Of a stretch of 40,386 nt of DNA, positions 8,537-16,550 are shown piece after piece. Origin of the DNA: an uncultured Flavobacteriales bacterium. Its GTDB lineage: Bacteria > Bacteroidota > Bacteroidia > Flavobacteriales_F > PHOS-HE28. Every line of letters starts with the position of its first letter. Position 1 is the stretch's first letter. The notes beneath the pieces were generated by a model. That model made no database searches. It was not told the origin of the DNA and saw only the letters and a program-made list of their open reading frames with translations. Made by a program: the position numbers and the translations under genes. The DNA lies in the NCBI GenBank assembly GCA_937873385.1, contig CALMYC010000176.1, positions 1-40,386 on the forward strand, given 5' to 3'.

Positions 8537-8554
8537 GGCGCGAGATCTCGCGCC
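8537..8554. promoter_or_regulatory. Perfect 18-bp palindrome between czcA-tolC and czcB (operon A)
   Basis: GGCGCGAGATCTCGCGCC is a perfect palindrome lying nine bases after the czcA stop and 14 bases before the czcB start. As RNA it would form a very stable hairpin without a T run. It could stabilise the upstream message or set the czcA:czcB ratio, or it could be a protein-binding site. No function is proven. Confidence 0.5.
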
Positions 8555-8568
8555 CCAACAGAACCAAA

Positions 8569-9735
8569 ATGAAAAACCACTTCCTCCCCTTTCTCCTCGC
8601 GCTTGCGATCATCACCGCATGCGGCGGAAAAAGCACCGGACCCGATCCCTACCACCAGGATGCACCGGCGGCACAGCCGCACCCGGAAGGCGCCGAGGTA
8701 AAACTCACCCCGGAACAGATCAAGGCCATCGGCCTGGTGACCGGCACCATGGAAAAGCGGGGCCTCACCACCTCGCTCCGCGCCAACGGCCGCCTGGTGC
8801 TTCCACCGGACAAGAACGCCGAGGTGAGCGTGCTCTTCGGCGGCCTGGTGCGCAACGTGCCCGTGCGCGACGGGCAGCACGTGGACAAGGGCCAGGTGCT
8901 GGCCGAACTGGAGAGCCTCGAATTCCTGCAGCTGCAGCAGGATTACCTGGAGAGCAGCGCCAACGGCACCGCCCTCGCCGCCGACCTGAAGCGCCAGCAG
9001 GACCTCCACGAGGACCGCATCAACGCCACCAAAACGCTGGAACGCGCGCAGGCCGACCTTTCCATGGCACAGGCCAAACGATCCGCGGCGGCCGCCAAGT
9101 TGCGCCTCTTCGGCGTGGACCCTGCAACGCTCACGGCGGGCAACCTGCGGTCCGGCTTTGCCGTGCGCGCGCCCATCGCCGGCCATGTGCAGCGCATCAC
9201 CATCACCACCGGCCAGTATGCCGAGCCCAACAAACCGCTCTTCTCCATCGTGGACAACAGCGGCCTGCACATCGACCTCAACGTCTTCGAGCAGGACGTG
9301 GCGCGCGTCAAGGTGGGCCAGCAGGTGGTCTTTGGCCACGCTGGCGAGCCGGTGGGCCGCCACACGGCCACGGTGTTCGCGGTGAACAAGGCCTTTGAGA
9401 GCGACCAGCAAGCCGTGCTGGTGCATGCCCGGCTGGACGACAACGGCGAGGACCTCCTTGCCGGCATGTACGTGGACGCGCTGATCACCACCGACAGCAC
9501 TTCCGCATGGAGCCTGCCCGATGAGCCCGTGGTGAGCAACGGTGATGAGCACTACATCTTCGTGGAACGCACGCCAAACGCCTTCGTGCAAACCGCCGTG
9601 CGCACCGGTGCCACCGAGTTGGGCTACACCGAGGTGAAACCGTTGACCGCCGTGCCGCCCGATGCGCGCATCGTGGTGAAGGGCGCGTACTACCTGCTCA
9701 GCGAGCTGACCAAAGGCAGCGGGGAGCACGACTAG
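8569..9735 (+). CDS. czcB: CzcB/CusB-type periplasmic adaptor lipoprotein (operon A)
   Basis: This 388-residue membrane-fusion protein links the RND pump to the outer-membrane factor. The N-terminus has a lipoprotein signal ending in AIITAC (lipid Cys18). Next come the two halves of a lipoyl/barrel-sandwich domain (VLFGGLVRNVPVRDGQHVDKG near residue 85, and FAVRAPIAGHVQRI near 197), which flank an alpha-hairpin of about 80 residues. A beta-barrel domain follows (DLNVFEQDVARVKVGQQV), and a membrane-proximal domain ends in VVVKGAYYLLSEL-like sequence. The length is normal for the family. Unlike the operon B homologue at 39017, it lacks a long His-rich insert. It is most likely cotranscribed with czcA. 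Confidence 0.93.
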   Translation: MKNHFLPFLLALAIITACGGKSTGPDPYHQDAPAAQPHPEGAEVKLTPEQIKAIGLVTGTMEKRGLTTSLRANGRLVLPPDKNAEVSVLFGGLVRNVPVRDGQHVDKGQVLAELESLEFLQLQQDYLESSANGTALAADLKRQQDLHEDRINATKTLERAQADLSMAQAKRSAAAAKLRLFGVDPATLTAGNLRSGFAVRAPIAGHVQRITITTGQYAEPNKPLFSIVDNSGLHIDLNVFEQDVARVKVGQQVVFGHAGEPVGRHTATVFAVNKAFESDQQAVLVHARLDDNGEDLLAGMYVDALITTDSTSAWSLPDEPVVSNGDEHYIFVERTPNAFVQTAVRTGATELGYTEVKPLTAVPPDARIVVKGAYYLLSELTKGSGEHD

Positions 9736-9930
9736 TCCGCAGGATCCGCGCACGAGCCCTTGACTGGACCTCCTGCCGGCCCGGTGCGAGCCGGTGGCGG
9801 TGCTGCATGTTCGTCCGGACCATGGCTTCGACGACAACGAAACCTTCATCCGCCTGCATGGACGGGAGAACCATTTGCGGCCTGGACTGTCTTATTGAAG
9901 CCCGATGGCGGCAAGGCGGTGCATGAAACG

Positions 9931-10728
9931 ATGAATACCGGTCGGGGAGAAAACGCACTGGGGCTCGTCCTCTCTGGCGGCGGCATCCGGGGTGTGGCGC
10001 ACATCGGCGTGCTGAAAGCCCTGGAAGAGCATGACCTGCAGCCGGGATACATCGCCGGGGCCAGTGCCGGCGCCCTCGTGGGAGCCTTGTATGCCGCAGG
10101 CCATGATTGGCGGGAGATCCTGGGGTTCTTCAAGCAGCTATCGCTGTTTTCCTGGAGCCGCTATGCACGCCACAAGCCGGGCATGTTCGATGCCGACAAG
10201 TACCGGCAGGACCTGGAACCCTTCTTCACGCAGGATACCTTCGAGGCGCTGGGAAAAAAGCTCTATGTAGTGGCCTCCGACCTCATCAAGGGCCGCTCCC
10301 GGGTATTTCATGAAGGCCCGCTGATCCGCACGCTGCTGGCCTCCTCCGCCGTGCCGGGCGTGTTCTCCCCGGTGCAGATCGACGGTGCGCTGTTCGCCGA
10401 CGGCGGGATCACCAACAACTTCCCCACCGAGCCGCTCCTCGCCCATTGCGAGCATATCATCGGCGTGTTCGTCAATCCGCTGAAGCAGATCACCGCAGCA
10501 GAGCTAACCTCCAGCTTCGCCGTGATGGAACGGGCCTTCTCCATGGACCGTGCCAGTGCCTCCATCCGGAAATTCGACGACTGCGACCTGGTGATCCATC
10601 CGGCCGCCCTTGGCGCATTCGGCACCTTCAGCACGAGCCACGTGGACGAGATCTTCCGCATTGGCCATGAAGCAGCAAGCCGCAAGCTCGACGCGTGGCA
10701 GGCCCATGCGCCTCGACCCGGTGCATGA
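9931..10728 (+). CDS. Patatin-like phospholipase
   Basis: This 265-residue protein carries all patatin hallmarks: the oxyanion-hole loop LVLSGGGIRG (residues 12-21), the nucleophile elbow GASAG (43-47, Ser45), and the second dyad residue in FADGG (Asp157). The catalytic Ser-Asp dyad is therefore intact. Such enzymes hydrolyse acyl esters of phospholipids; the cellular target here is unknown. The ATG at 9931 is chosen because the longer frame back to 9760 adds a non-conserved, Arg/Pro-rich tail. No signal peptide is visible, so the protein is probably cytoplasmic. The Crp/Fnr gene starts 34 bp downstream on the same strand, so the two may be cotranscribed. Confidence 0.9.
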   Translation: MNTGRGENALGLVLSGGGIRGVAHIGVLKALEEHDLQPGYIAGASAGALVGALYAAGHDWREILGFFKQLSLFSWSRYARHKPGMFDADKYRQDLEPFFTQDTFEALGKKLYVVASDLIKGRSRVFHEGPLIRTLLASSAVPGVFSPVQIDGALFADGGITNNFPTEPLLAHCEHIIGVFVNPLKQITAAELTSSFAVMERAFSMDRASASIRKFDDCDLVIHPAALGAFGTFSTSHVDEIFRIGHEAASRKLDAWQAHAPRPGA

Positions 10729-10762
10729 GCGCTGGACACCTCCACCACCTACCTTCGGACGC

Positions 10763-11377
10763 ATGCAGCAGGAGGAGGACATCCTGATCCGGTTCAGGCA
10801 GCACATCGTGCAAGGGGCGGGGATCGCCGGGGAGGAATTTGACCGGACCGCACACCTGTTGCACACCGCCCGCTTTCACAAAGGCGAGGTGTTGCTGGAC
10901 ATCGGGTCCGTGTGCAAGAGCGCGTTCCACGTCACCCAAGGCCTGCTGCGCGTGACCTCCCTGGACAGCAGCGGGCACGAGCACATCCTGCAGTTCGCAC
11001 CGGAAGGCTGGTTCGCCTCGGACCGCGGCAGCATGTACCTCAATGAGCCTTCGGAATTGCGCATCGATGCCATTGAGGACGGCGCCGCCGTGCTGGTGGG
11101 CCAGGATTGGCTCGACGCGCTCTCCGCCCTCAGCGCAGGCTTCCGCACCTACAACACCTTCCTGCTGCACAACCACATCCGCCACATGCAGGAGCGCATT
11201 GCCGGACTGCTGGGCGCACGCGCCGACGAGCGCTACCAGGCGTTCGTGCGCATGTACCCGGACCTGCTGCTGCGCGTGCCCCAGCACATGATCGCGAGCT
11301 ACCTCGGCATCACGCCCGAATCGCTGAGCCGGGTACGCAGGGACTTGGCGGAGCGGAATTTCAAGGTGCGGAGGTGA
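10763..11377 (+). CDS. Crp/Fnr-family transcriptional regulator
   Basis: This 204-residue protein has an N-terminal cyclic-nucleotide-binding-like beta-barrel (AFHVTQGLLRVTSLDSSG, then HILQFAPEGWFASD). A dimerisation helix follows, and then a C-terminal winged HTH with VPQHMIASYLGITPESLSRVRR as the recognition segment. Bacteroidota have many such short Crp/Fnr proteins, often next to the stress or metabolic genes they control. The Arg and Glu residues needed for classical cAMP binding are not evident and no Fnr-type Cys cluster is seen, so the effector is unknown. The start at MQQEED fits the usual length of about 190-200 residues; the frame is open further upstream but overlaps the patatin gene. 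A pirin gene follows after an intergenic region rich in GTGATTGG repeats. Confidence 0.88.
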   Translation: MQQEEDILIRFRQHIVQGAGIAGEEFDRTAHLLHTARFHKGEVLLDIGSVCKSAFHVTQGLLRVTSLDSSGHEHILQFAPEGWFASDRGSMYLNEPSELRIDAIEDGAAVLVGQDWLDALSALSAGFRTYNTFLLHNHIRHMQERIAGLLGARADERYQAFVRMYPDLLLRVPQHMIASYLGITPESLSRVRRDLAERNFKVRR

Positions 11378-11380
11378 GCG

Positions 11381-11475
11381 GTGATTGGTGGCCGGTGATT
11401 TGTGATTGGTCCGCGCTCCTCACCTGTGGTGGTCCTTCATTCACCAATCACTTCCCACCTTTCAACGGTGATTGG
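11381..11475. promoter_or_regulatory. Cluster of GTGATTGG repeats upstream of the pirin gene
   Basis: GTGATTGG occurs exactly at 11381, 11402 and 11468 on the plus strand and once inverted (CCAATCAC, 11444-11451), with a near copy GTGATTTG at 11395. GTGATTGGT (11402-11410) and ACCAATCAC (11443-11451) form a perfect 9-bp dyad with a 32-base loop. The location between the Crp/Fnr gene and the pirin genes suggests operator sites for that regulator, or a hairpin. Confidence 0.4.
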
Positions 11476-11562
11476 GGCACGCTCACTACTTAACCTACAT
11501 CAATGCACCGCCATACCCCCGCGCCGGACCTTTGCACCACGCAAAAGCAAAGCGTACCGATC

Positions 11563-12486
11563 ATGAAAATGGACACCCTGAAGAACACCGCGGCCAACGA
11601 AACGGTGACCACCGCGAACTACCGGCCCATCGAGCGCGTGATCGCGCCGCCCCGCGCGCACATGGTGGGCGATGGCTTCCGCGTACACGGCTTCCTGCCC
11701 GCCACCGTGGGCATGCAGCGCATGAGCCCGTTCATCGTGATGGACTACAATTCCAAGTGGGAAGTGCCCGCGGGCACCACCCCGCGCGGCGTGGGCGTAC
11801 ACCCGCACCGCGGCTTCGAAACAGTGACCATCGCGTACAAGGGCCGCGTGGCGCACCACGACAGCAGCGGCGGCGGCGGCGTGATCGGCGAGGGCGACGT
11901 GCAATGGATGACCGCCGCTTCCGGCGTGCTGCACAAAGAGTACCACGAGGAGGAATTCAGCAAGAAAGGCGGCATCTTCCAGATGGTGCAACTGTGGGTG
12001 AACCTGCCCGCGAAGGACAAGATGAGCACCCCGAAATACCAAGCGATCAGCCATGCGCAGATGGCGCAGCATGCACTGCCCGGCAACGGTGGAACCATGG
12101 AGGTGATCGCCGGCAACTACCAGGGCACGCAGGGACCGGCCACCACCTTCACGCCGGTACACCTGTACAATGCGCGCCTGAACCAGGGCGGAAAGGCGGA
12201 GCTGGAATTCCCGGCGAACTTCAACACGGCGCTGCTGGTGATCGAAGGCAGCATCCGCGTGAACGGCACGGAGCAAGTGCCCACGGACCACTTCGTGCTG
12301 ATGGCGAATGCCGAAGGCAAAATCGAGATCGAAGCCACGGAACAAGCGGTGGTGCTGGTGTTGAGCGGCGAGCCGATCAACGAGCCCATGGCCACTTATG
12401 GTCCGTTCGTGATGAACACGGAGGCGGACATCCGCCAGGCCATCGACGACTTCAACCAAGGGAAGTTCGGATATTTGGAGGATTGA
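11563..12486 (+). CDS. Pirin family protein (cytoplasmic paralogue)
   Basis: This 307-residue bicupin carries the pirin signatures GVGVHPHRGFETVTIAYKG (metal-site His pair), VAHHDSSG, and GDVQWMTAASGVLHKEYHEE in the N-terminal cupin. The PATTFTPVHLYNARLN and SGEPINEPMATYGPFVMN blocks lie in the C-terminal cupin. Pirins bind Fe(II) or another metal; some act as quercetinases or redox-sensing cofactors. The frame is open from 11503, but the start at 11563 (MKMDTLKN) is preferred because homology begins near NYRPIERV. The protein is paralogous to the pirin at 12863, and a small GNAT gene lies between them. No signal peptide is present here. Confidence 0.9.
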   Translation: MKMDTLKNTAANETVTTANYRPIERVIAPPRAHMVGDGFRVHGFLPATVGMQRMSPFIVMDYNSKWEVPAGTTPRGVGVHPHRGFETVTIAYKGRVAHHDSSGGGGVIGEGDVQWMTAASGVLHKEYHEEEFSKKGGIFQMVQLWVNLPAKDKMSTPKYQAISHAQMAQHALPGNGGTMEVIAGNYQGTQGPATTFTPVHLYNARLNQGGKAELEFPANFNTALLVIEGSIRVNGTEQVPTDHFVLMANAEGKIEIEATEQAVVLVLSGEPINEPMATYGPFVMNTEADIRQAIDDFNQGKFGYLED

Positions 12487-12578
12487 GGACCGTCGCAGCG
12501 CAGGGTCCTGAAGCAGCCTTCGCGAGGCGCTCCGGCGGCCACGGACGGTATCTGCGGCGACTGCATACAACCAAGACC

Positions 12579-12851
12579 ATGGGGATCATCCTGAACGAAG
12601 CCAAGCACCGGTTCGAGTACCGGCAGAACGGGGAAACCGCCCTGTTGCAATTCAGTTTGCACGATGGTGCCATCGACCTGTTGCACACCGAGGTGCCGCC
12701 CAGCATGGGCGGCACCGGTGTGGGCAGCGCGCTTGCGGCACATGCCTTCGCATACGCCAAGGAACAAGGTTTGCCGGTGATCGTGCATTGTCCCTTTGTG
12801 GCGGTGTATGTGAAGCGGCACCCCGAGCTACAGGCCCAGCTCAAACCCTGA
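12579..12851 (+). CDS. Small GNAT-fold N-acetyltransferase (Acetyltransf_CG / YjdJ-like)
   Basis: This 90-residue protein begins MGIILNEAKHRFEYRQNG and has LLHTEVPPSMGGTGVGSALAA, the T-x-V-P-x-x-x-G-x-G-V-G-xx-L motif that binds acetyl-CoA, and then IVHCPFVAVYVKRHPE. These match the compact single-domain GNAT family of about 90-100 residues. The substrate is unknown. It starts 92 bp after the first pirin stop and ends 11 bp before the second pirin start, suggesting one transcript. It lies inside a larger open frame that runs antiphase through the first pirin gene; only the part from 12579 is real. Confidence 0.85.
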   Translation: MGIILNEAKHRFEYRQNGETALLQFSLHDGAIDLLHTEVPPSMGGTGVGSALAAHAFAYAKEQGLPVIVHCPFVAVYVKRHPELQAQLKP

Positions 12852-12862
12852 AAAACGACCCG

Positions 12863-13840
12863 ATGGAACGAAAGGAATTCCTTCAACGCGGCCTGCTTGG
12901 CACAGCCTTGGCCTTCATCGGATCAGCCTTCAGCAACACCACCAAGGCGGCGGAAAGCCTGGCCCATTCAGGCTATCGCGGGGTGGAAGGCGTGCTTTCG
13001 CCCACCAACACGCACATGGTGGGCAACGGGTTCAAGGTGATGAACTTCTTCCCGAACGGCAAAGGATTTGAAGAGCGCATGAGCCCTTTCTTCCTGTTGG
13101 ATTTCAATGCCGAGGTGAACTTTCCTCCCTCTGATATCTCACAGGGTGTCGGCGTGCACCCGCACCGCGGCATCGAGACCATCACCTTCGCCTACAAAGG
13201 CGCCGTGGCGCACCATGACAGCAAGGGCAACCATGGGGTGATCCGACCCGGGGACGTGCAATGGATGACCGCGGGCGGCGGCGTGCTGCACAAAGAGTAC
13301 CACGAACAGACCTTCAACCGCACCGGAGGTGCGTTCGAGATGCTGCAGTTGTGGATCAACCTGCCGAAGGCACACAAGATGACCCCGGCCAAATACCAGA
13401 GCATTCTCCACTCCGCAAAGCCCCGGAAGGAATTGCCGGGCAACATGGGCACCGTGCATGTGGTTGCCGGGGAGTTTGAAGGCGTGAACGGGATCGCCAC
13501 GACGTTCTCACCCGTCCATCTGCTGGACATGCACCTCAATGCCGGTGCCGAGCTGCGCTTCCAATTGCCTGCACACTACAACAGCGGCATCCTGGTGGTG
13601 GACGGCGCGATCACGGTGAACGGGAACGCCGCACCGGAGAACCACTACGTGCAGTTGAGGAACGAATCCGGCGAGATCCACATCACCGTGCAGCGCCAGT
13701 GCATCCTGATGGTGCTGAGCGGCGATCCGCTGAACGAGCCCTATGTGAGCTATGGCCCCTTTGTGATGAACACCGAGGAGGAGATCCGCGAGGCGATCAA
13801 CGACTACAAGGCGGGGAAGTTCGGGTTCCTGGCGGATTGA
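12863..13840 (+). CDS. Pirin family protein with a Tat-like N-terminus (exported paralogue?)
   Basis: This 325-residue pirin shares GVGVHPHRGIETITFAYKG, VAHHDSKG and GDVQWMTAGGGVLHKEYHE with the copy at 11563. Unlike that copy it has about 30 extra N-terminal residues, MERKEFLQRGLLGTALAFIG. These combine an R-K-x-F-L-Q core with a weakly hydrophobic stretch and then AFSNTTKAA, resembling a twin-arginine signal (with Lys for the second Arg) and a cleavage region. The start at 12863 follows the GNAT stop by 11 bp. If exported through Tat, a metal-loaded pirin would act in the periplasm. The KR/RK variant is less reliable than RR, so export is an inference. Confidence 0.88.
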   Translation: MERKEFLQRGLLGTALAFIGSAFSNTTKAAESLAHSGYRGVEGVLSPTNTHMVGNGFKVMNFFPNGKGFEERMSPFFLLDFNAEVNFPPSDISQGVGVHPHRGIETITFAYKGAVAHHDSKGNHGVIRPGDVQWMTAGGGVLHKEYHEQTFNRTGGAFEMLQLWINLPKAHKMTPAKYQSILHSAKPRKELPGNMGTVHVVAGEFEGVNGIATTFSPVHLLDMHLNAGAELRFQLPAHYNSGILVVDGAITVNGNAAPENHYVQLRNESGEIHITVQRQCILMVLSGDPLNEPYVSYGPFVMNTEEEIREAINDYKAGKFGFLAD

Positions 13841-13844
13841 AAAC

Positions 13845-13887
13845 GAAGCCCGTGCCGGATCCCGTCGCCAGGACCCGCACGGGCTTC
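13845..13887. terminator. Bidirectional terminator between convergent genes
   Basis: GAAGCCCGTGC (13845-13855) pairs perfectly with GCACGGGCTTC (13877-13887) across a 21-base loop. On the minus strand it is followed by GTTTTC, a short T run, so it can end the T9SS-cargo transcript; read from the plus strand it follows the pirin stop by four bases. Confidence 0.65.
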
Positions 13888-13904
13888 GGCATGAACGTCC
13901 TCGA

Positions 13905-14768
13905 TCAGTTCCCCACCGCCACTGCTTGCGCGTACACGCCCGATGCGGTGCGCAGCACGGCGGTGTACATACCCGCGCTCCAGCCACGCACATCAAGTAC
14001 TTCCTTGTAGCGGCCGGGGGCCAATGTGCCCAAGGACCTGGTGCTCACGCTACGGCCCAAGGCATCCAGCACGTCGATCACCACGGTGCCGGACCGGCCC
14101 AAGGTGAAAGGCAGGTTCATCTCTTCCCTGGCCGGGATGGGATACGCTGCGGAAAGCGTCGCCCCTTCCTCCAATTCCTCCACCCCGGCGGTGCCATTTT
14201 CCAAGGCCACATCATCCACCAGGAAATAGGAACCCACAACGGCATCGAGGCCATTGAGCGTGAATGTGACATTCACTCCCACGGGATCCGCACCCGTGTT
14301 GGATATGGGAAGATCCGCGTAGGCCCATGTGCTGGTATTCTGGGTACGGTCGAACAGGCCCGAAGCCTGGCCAACGGTGGTACCACCCGCATTGGTGAAC
14401 AACGCGCCAGCCGCGAAGATCTCCGTGCCTTGCATGCTTTCCAGCTGCAACTGATAATAGAAGGTGAGCCGCTGGTAGGCCTGGGTGATGGCCAGCGGAT
14501 GGTTGGCGGCATCGATGGTATTGAGTATCGGCGCACTGATCAAGCCCAGGTAGGTGCCACGCAGCGAGGTGGTGCCCGCATGGCCCGTGGCGTTCGGCGA
14601 CACCGGCTGGCCCGTGAACTGGTTGTTGTTGGTGGTCCATCCCACGGGATTTCCCTCCACCCAATTCTCGAAGCCGGGGTTGGGAAGCGGGTTTTGGGCT
14701 TGAAGGCTTCCGGCATAGAGCAATGCGCAGATAAACGCGGAAGTGCCAAGGTGTAGCGGTGTTTTCAT
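13905..14768 (-). CDS. Secreted protein with a C-terminal T9SS type A sorting domain
   Basis: This 287-residue protein has a Sec signal (MKTPLHLGTSAFICALLYAG, cleavage near LQA-QN). Its middle begins NPLPNPGFENW and resembles the jelly-roll carbohydrate-binding-like modules common in T9SS cargo. It has a C-terminal sorting domain of about 75 residues (YPIPAREEMN, VVIDVLDALGR, GRYKEVLDV, GMYTAVLRT). The type IX system would carry it across the outer membrane and remove that domain. The longer frame starts with TTG nine bases earlier; the ATG at 14768 is preferred. TACTTTG, one base short of a -7 box, sits six bases before this ATG. The ligand is unknown. Confidence 0.82.
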   Translation of the reverse strand: MKTPLHLGTSAFICALLYAGSLQAQNPLPNPGFENWVEGNPVGWTTNNNQFTGQPVSPNATGHAGTTSLRGTYLGLISAPILNTIDAANHPLAITQAYQRLTFYYQLQLESMQGTEIFAAGALFTNAGGTTVGQASGLFDRTQNTSTWAYADLPISNTGADPVGVNVTFTLNGLDAVVGSYFLVDDVALENGTAGVEELEEGATLSAAYPIPAREEMNLPFTLGRSGTVVIDVLDALGRSVSTRSLGTLAPGRYKEVLDVRGWSAGMYTAVLRTASGVYAQAVAVGN

Positions 14769-14946
14769 GGGGCGCAAAGTAGATGGGGGCCGCTACGGAG
14801 ATCCCCGTATTTCACGGTGGACCGCGACTTGTTTTTCAGCCCTGTGCTGTTTGTTGCGGTACGGACCGCCTCCCGACGAGCTCCCGGCACCGGCATGCCA
14901 CGTGTTCCGGAGTGGGGGCGCCGGGTTCAACAGGCACCCGCCGGCC

Positions 14947-16530
14947 TCACTGCTTCAACCGCAGGCGCTCCTCCTCGATATCGATGAGATAGAGCTCGTG
15001 CCGCACCAGTTCATCATCCACGGCCGGATCGCGGTTCACCTCCTCCAGGTACCGGCGTTGGCTGTTCATGAAATCGACGATGCGCCGCCGGTGGGCATCA
15101 TCCATCGGCGGCAGCTCAGCAGCGGCATGGCGTTGCTCCCACTGCGCCACCATGCGCTTCAATGCTTCCCGCTCCGGCCCTTGTGCCGTGTGCTCCTTCA
15201 AGTACTGCACGGCGTGCTGCCCCAGGCCATGCCGCAATTGCGCCTGCTGGTGCTTCCCGGCATCCGCCTCCCGGGATCCCGCGAACACACCGCTGCGCCG
15301 GATCAGCCCCGGCAGGGAAAGGCCCTGCACCACCAGCGTCAGCAGGATCACCACGAAGGTGATGAAGAGGATGAGGCTGCGGTGCGGAAATGGCGTGCCG
15401 TCCGCCAGGGTGAGCGGAATGGCCAGCGCCGCCGCCAGCGACACCACGCCGCGCATGCCCGTCCACCCCAGCACCAGGGGCTGCAACCAGCGCTGCCGGC
15501 CACGGCGGAGGTTGGGCGCCACCGAGGGGCGGAACACCAGCGTGGCCGCCATGGCCGCATAGCCGCTGATGATGCGCATCCCCACCAGCACGGCGGTCAC
15601 CCCCACGCCGTAGCCGATGGCCATGCCCAATGAAAGGCCGCTGGCGCGAATGCCCTCCACGATCTCCGGCAGCTCCAGCCCGATCAACAGGAACACCAGT
15701 CCGTTGAGGATGAACACGAAGCTCTCCCACACACTGTAGCCCTTCACCCGGCTGGTGCTGTTGAGGAAAAGCAGGCGCCGCCGTGCGGTGTACAGCCCGC
15801 CGAACACCACCGCCAGCACGCCCGATGCCCCCAATTGCTCCCCGGCCCAGTACATGAAGTACGGTTCGATCAGCGTGAGCGCAATGCTGGAGGAGGCATC
15901 CAGCGGAAGCCGCCGGTGCAGTTGCACCACCAGCCAGCCCAGCGCCAGGCCGATGCCCGCCCCGCCGCACACCATCCACACCAGCTCCAGCGCGGCCTGG
16001 TGCCACACGAACGTGCCCGTGGCCACCGCCACCAGTGCAAAGCGGAAGATGATCAGTGATGCTGCGTCGTTCAAAAGGCTTTCCCCTTCCAGGATCGCCT
16101 TCACCGAGCGCGGGATCCGCACAAAGCGCGTGATGGCACCGGTGCTCACGGCATCCGGCGGCGACACGATGCCGCCCAGCAAAAAGCCCAGCGCCAAGGT
16201 GAACCCGGGGATCGCCAGCACACTGGTGACCGCCACGGCCAACGCCGTGAAGAACACCACCAAAAAGGCGAAGCTTGCGATCATGCGCCACCACTTGCGC
16301 ATCTCCTTGATGGAGATGGACCACGCCGCCTCGAACAGCAGTGGTGGCAGGATGAGCAGGAAGATCAGGTCGGGGTCCAGCCGCACACGCGGCAGGCCCG
16401 GCACAAAGCCCACGGCCAGCCCCGCCAGCACCAGCAGGATGGGGTAAGCCACACGCAAGCGGTCCGCCAACGTGCGCAGCAGCACCACGGCGGCCACCAT
16501 GGCCAACAGGAAAGGCATCAGTTCGTGCAT
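14947..16530 (-). CDS. CPA1-family Na+/H+ antiporter (NhaP-like)
   Basis: This 527-residue integral membrane protein has about 12 TM helices followed by a cytoplasmic tail of about 120 residues that is largely charged. Diagnostic motifs are SPPDAVSTGAI (residues 123-133), LEGESLLNDAASLI (147-160) with the conserved Asn154-Asp155 pair of electroneutral CPA1 exchangers, and GWTGMRGVVSLA near residue 380. Such proteins exchange Na+ or K+ for H+ across the inner membrane. The tail (KEHTAQGPEREALKRM and following) looks helical and may be regulatory. The gene ends 178 bp from the start of the T9SS cargo gene and is followed upstream by the HNH gene on the same strand with a 20-bp gap, so they may share a transcript. 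Confidence 0.92.
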   Translation of the reverse strand: MHELMPFLLAMVAAVVLLRTLADRLRVAYPILLVLAGLAVGFVPGLPRVRLDPDLIFLLILPPLLFEAAWSISIKEMRKWWRMIASFAFLVVFFTALAVAVTSVLAIPGFTLALGFLLGGIVSPPDAVSTGAITRFVRIPRSVKAILEGESLLNDAASLIIFRFALVAVATGTFVWHQAALELVWMVCGGAGIGLALGWLVVQLHRRLPLDASSSIALTLIEPYFMYWAGEQLGASGVLAVVFGGLYTARRRLLFLNSTSRVKGYSVWESFVFILNGLVFLLIGLELPEIVEGIRASGLSLGMAIGYGVGVTAVLVGMRIISGYAAMAATLVFRPSVAPNLRRGRQRWLQPLVLGWTGMRGVVSLAAALAIPLTLADGTPFPHRSLILFITFVVILLTLVVQGLSLPGLIRRSGVFAGSREADAGKHQQAQLRHGLGQHAVQYLKEHTAQGPEREALKRMVAQWEQRHAAAELPPMDDAHRRRIVDFMNSQRRYLEEVNRDPAVDDELVRHELYLIDIEEERLRLKQ

Positions 16531-16550
16531 GCGCCGATCAGGCGCCGAAG

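Noticed and set aside
9764-9898. A 44-codon frame (VLHVRPDHGFDDNETFIRLH) between czcB and the patatin gene
   Set aside because: It follows a stop codon, has no proper start and matches nothing I know; it may be a remnant but the support is too weak.
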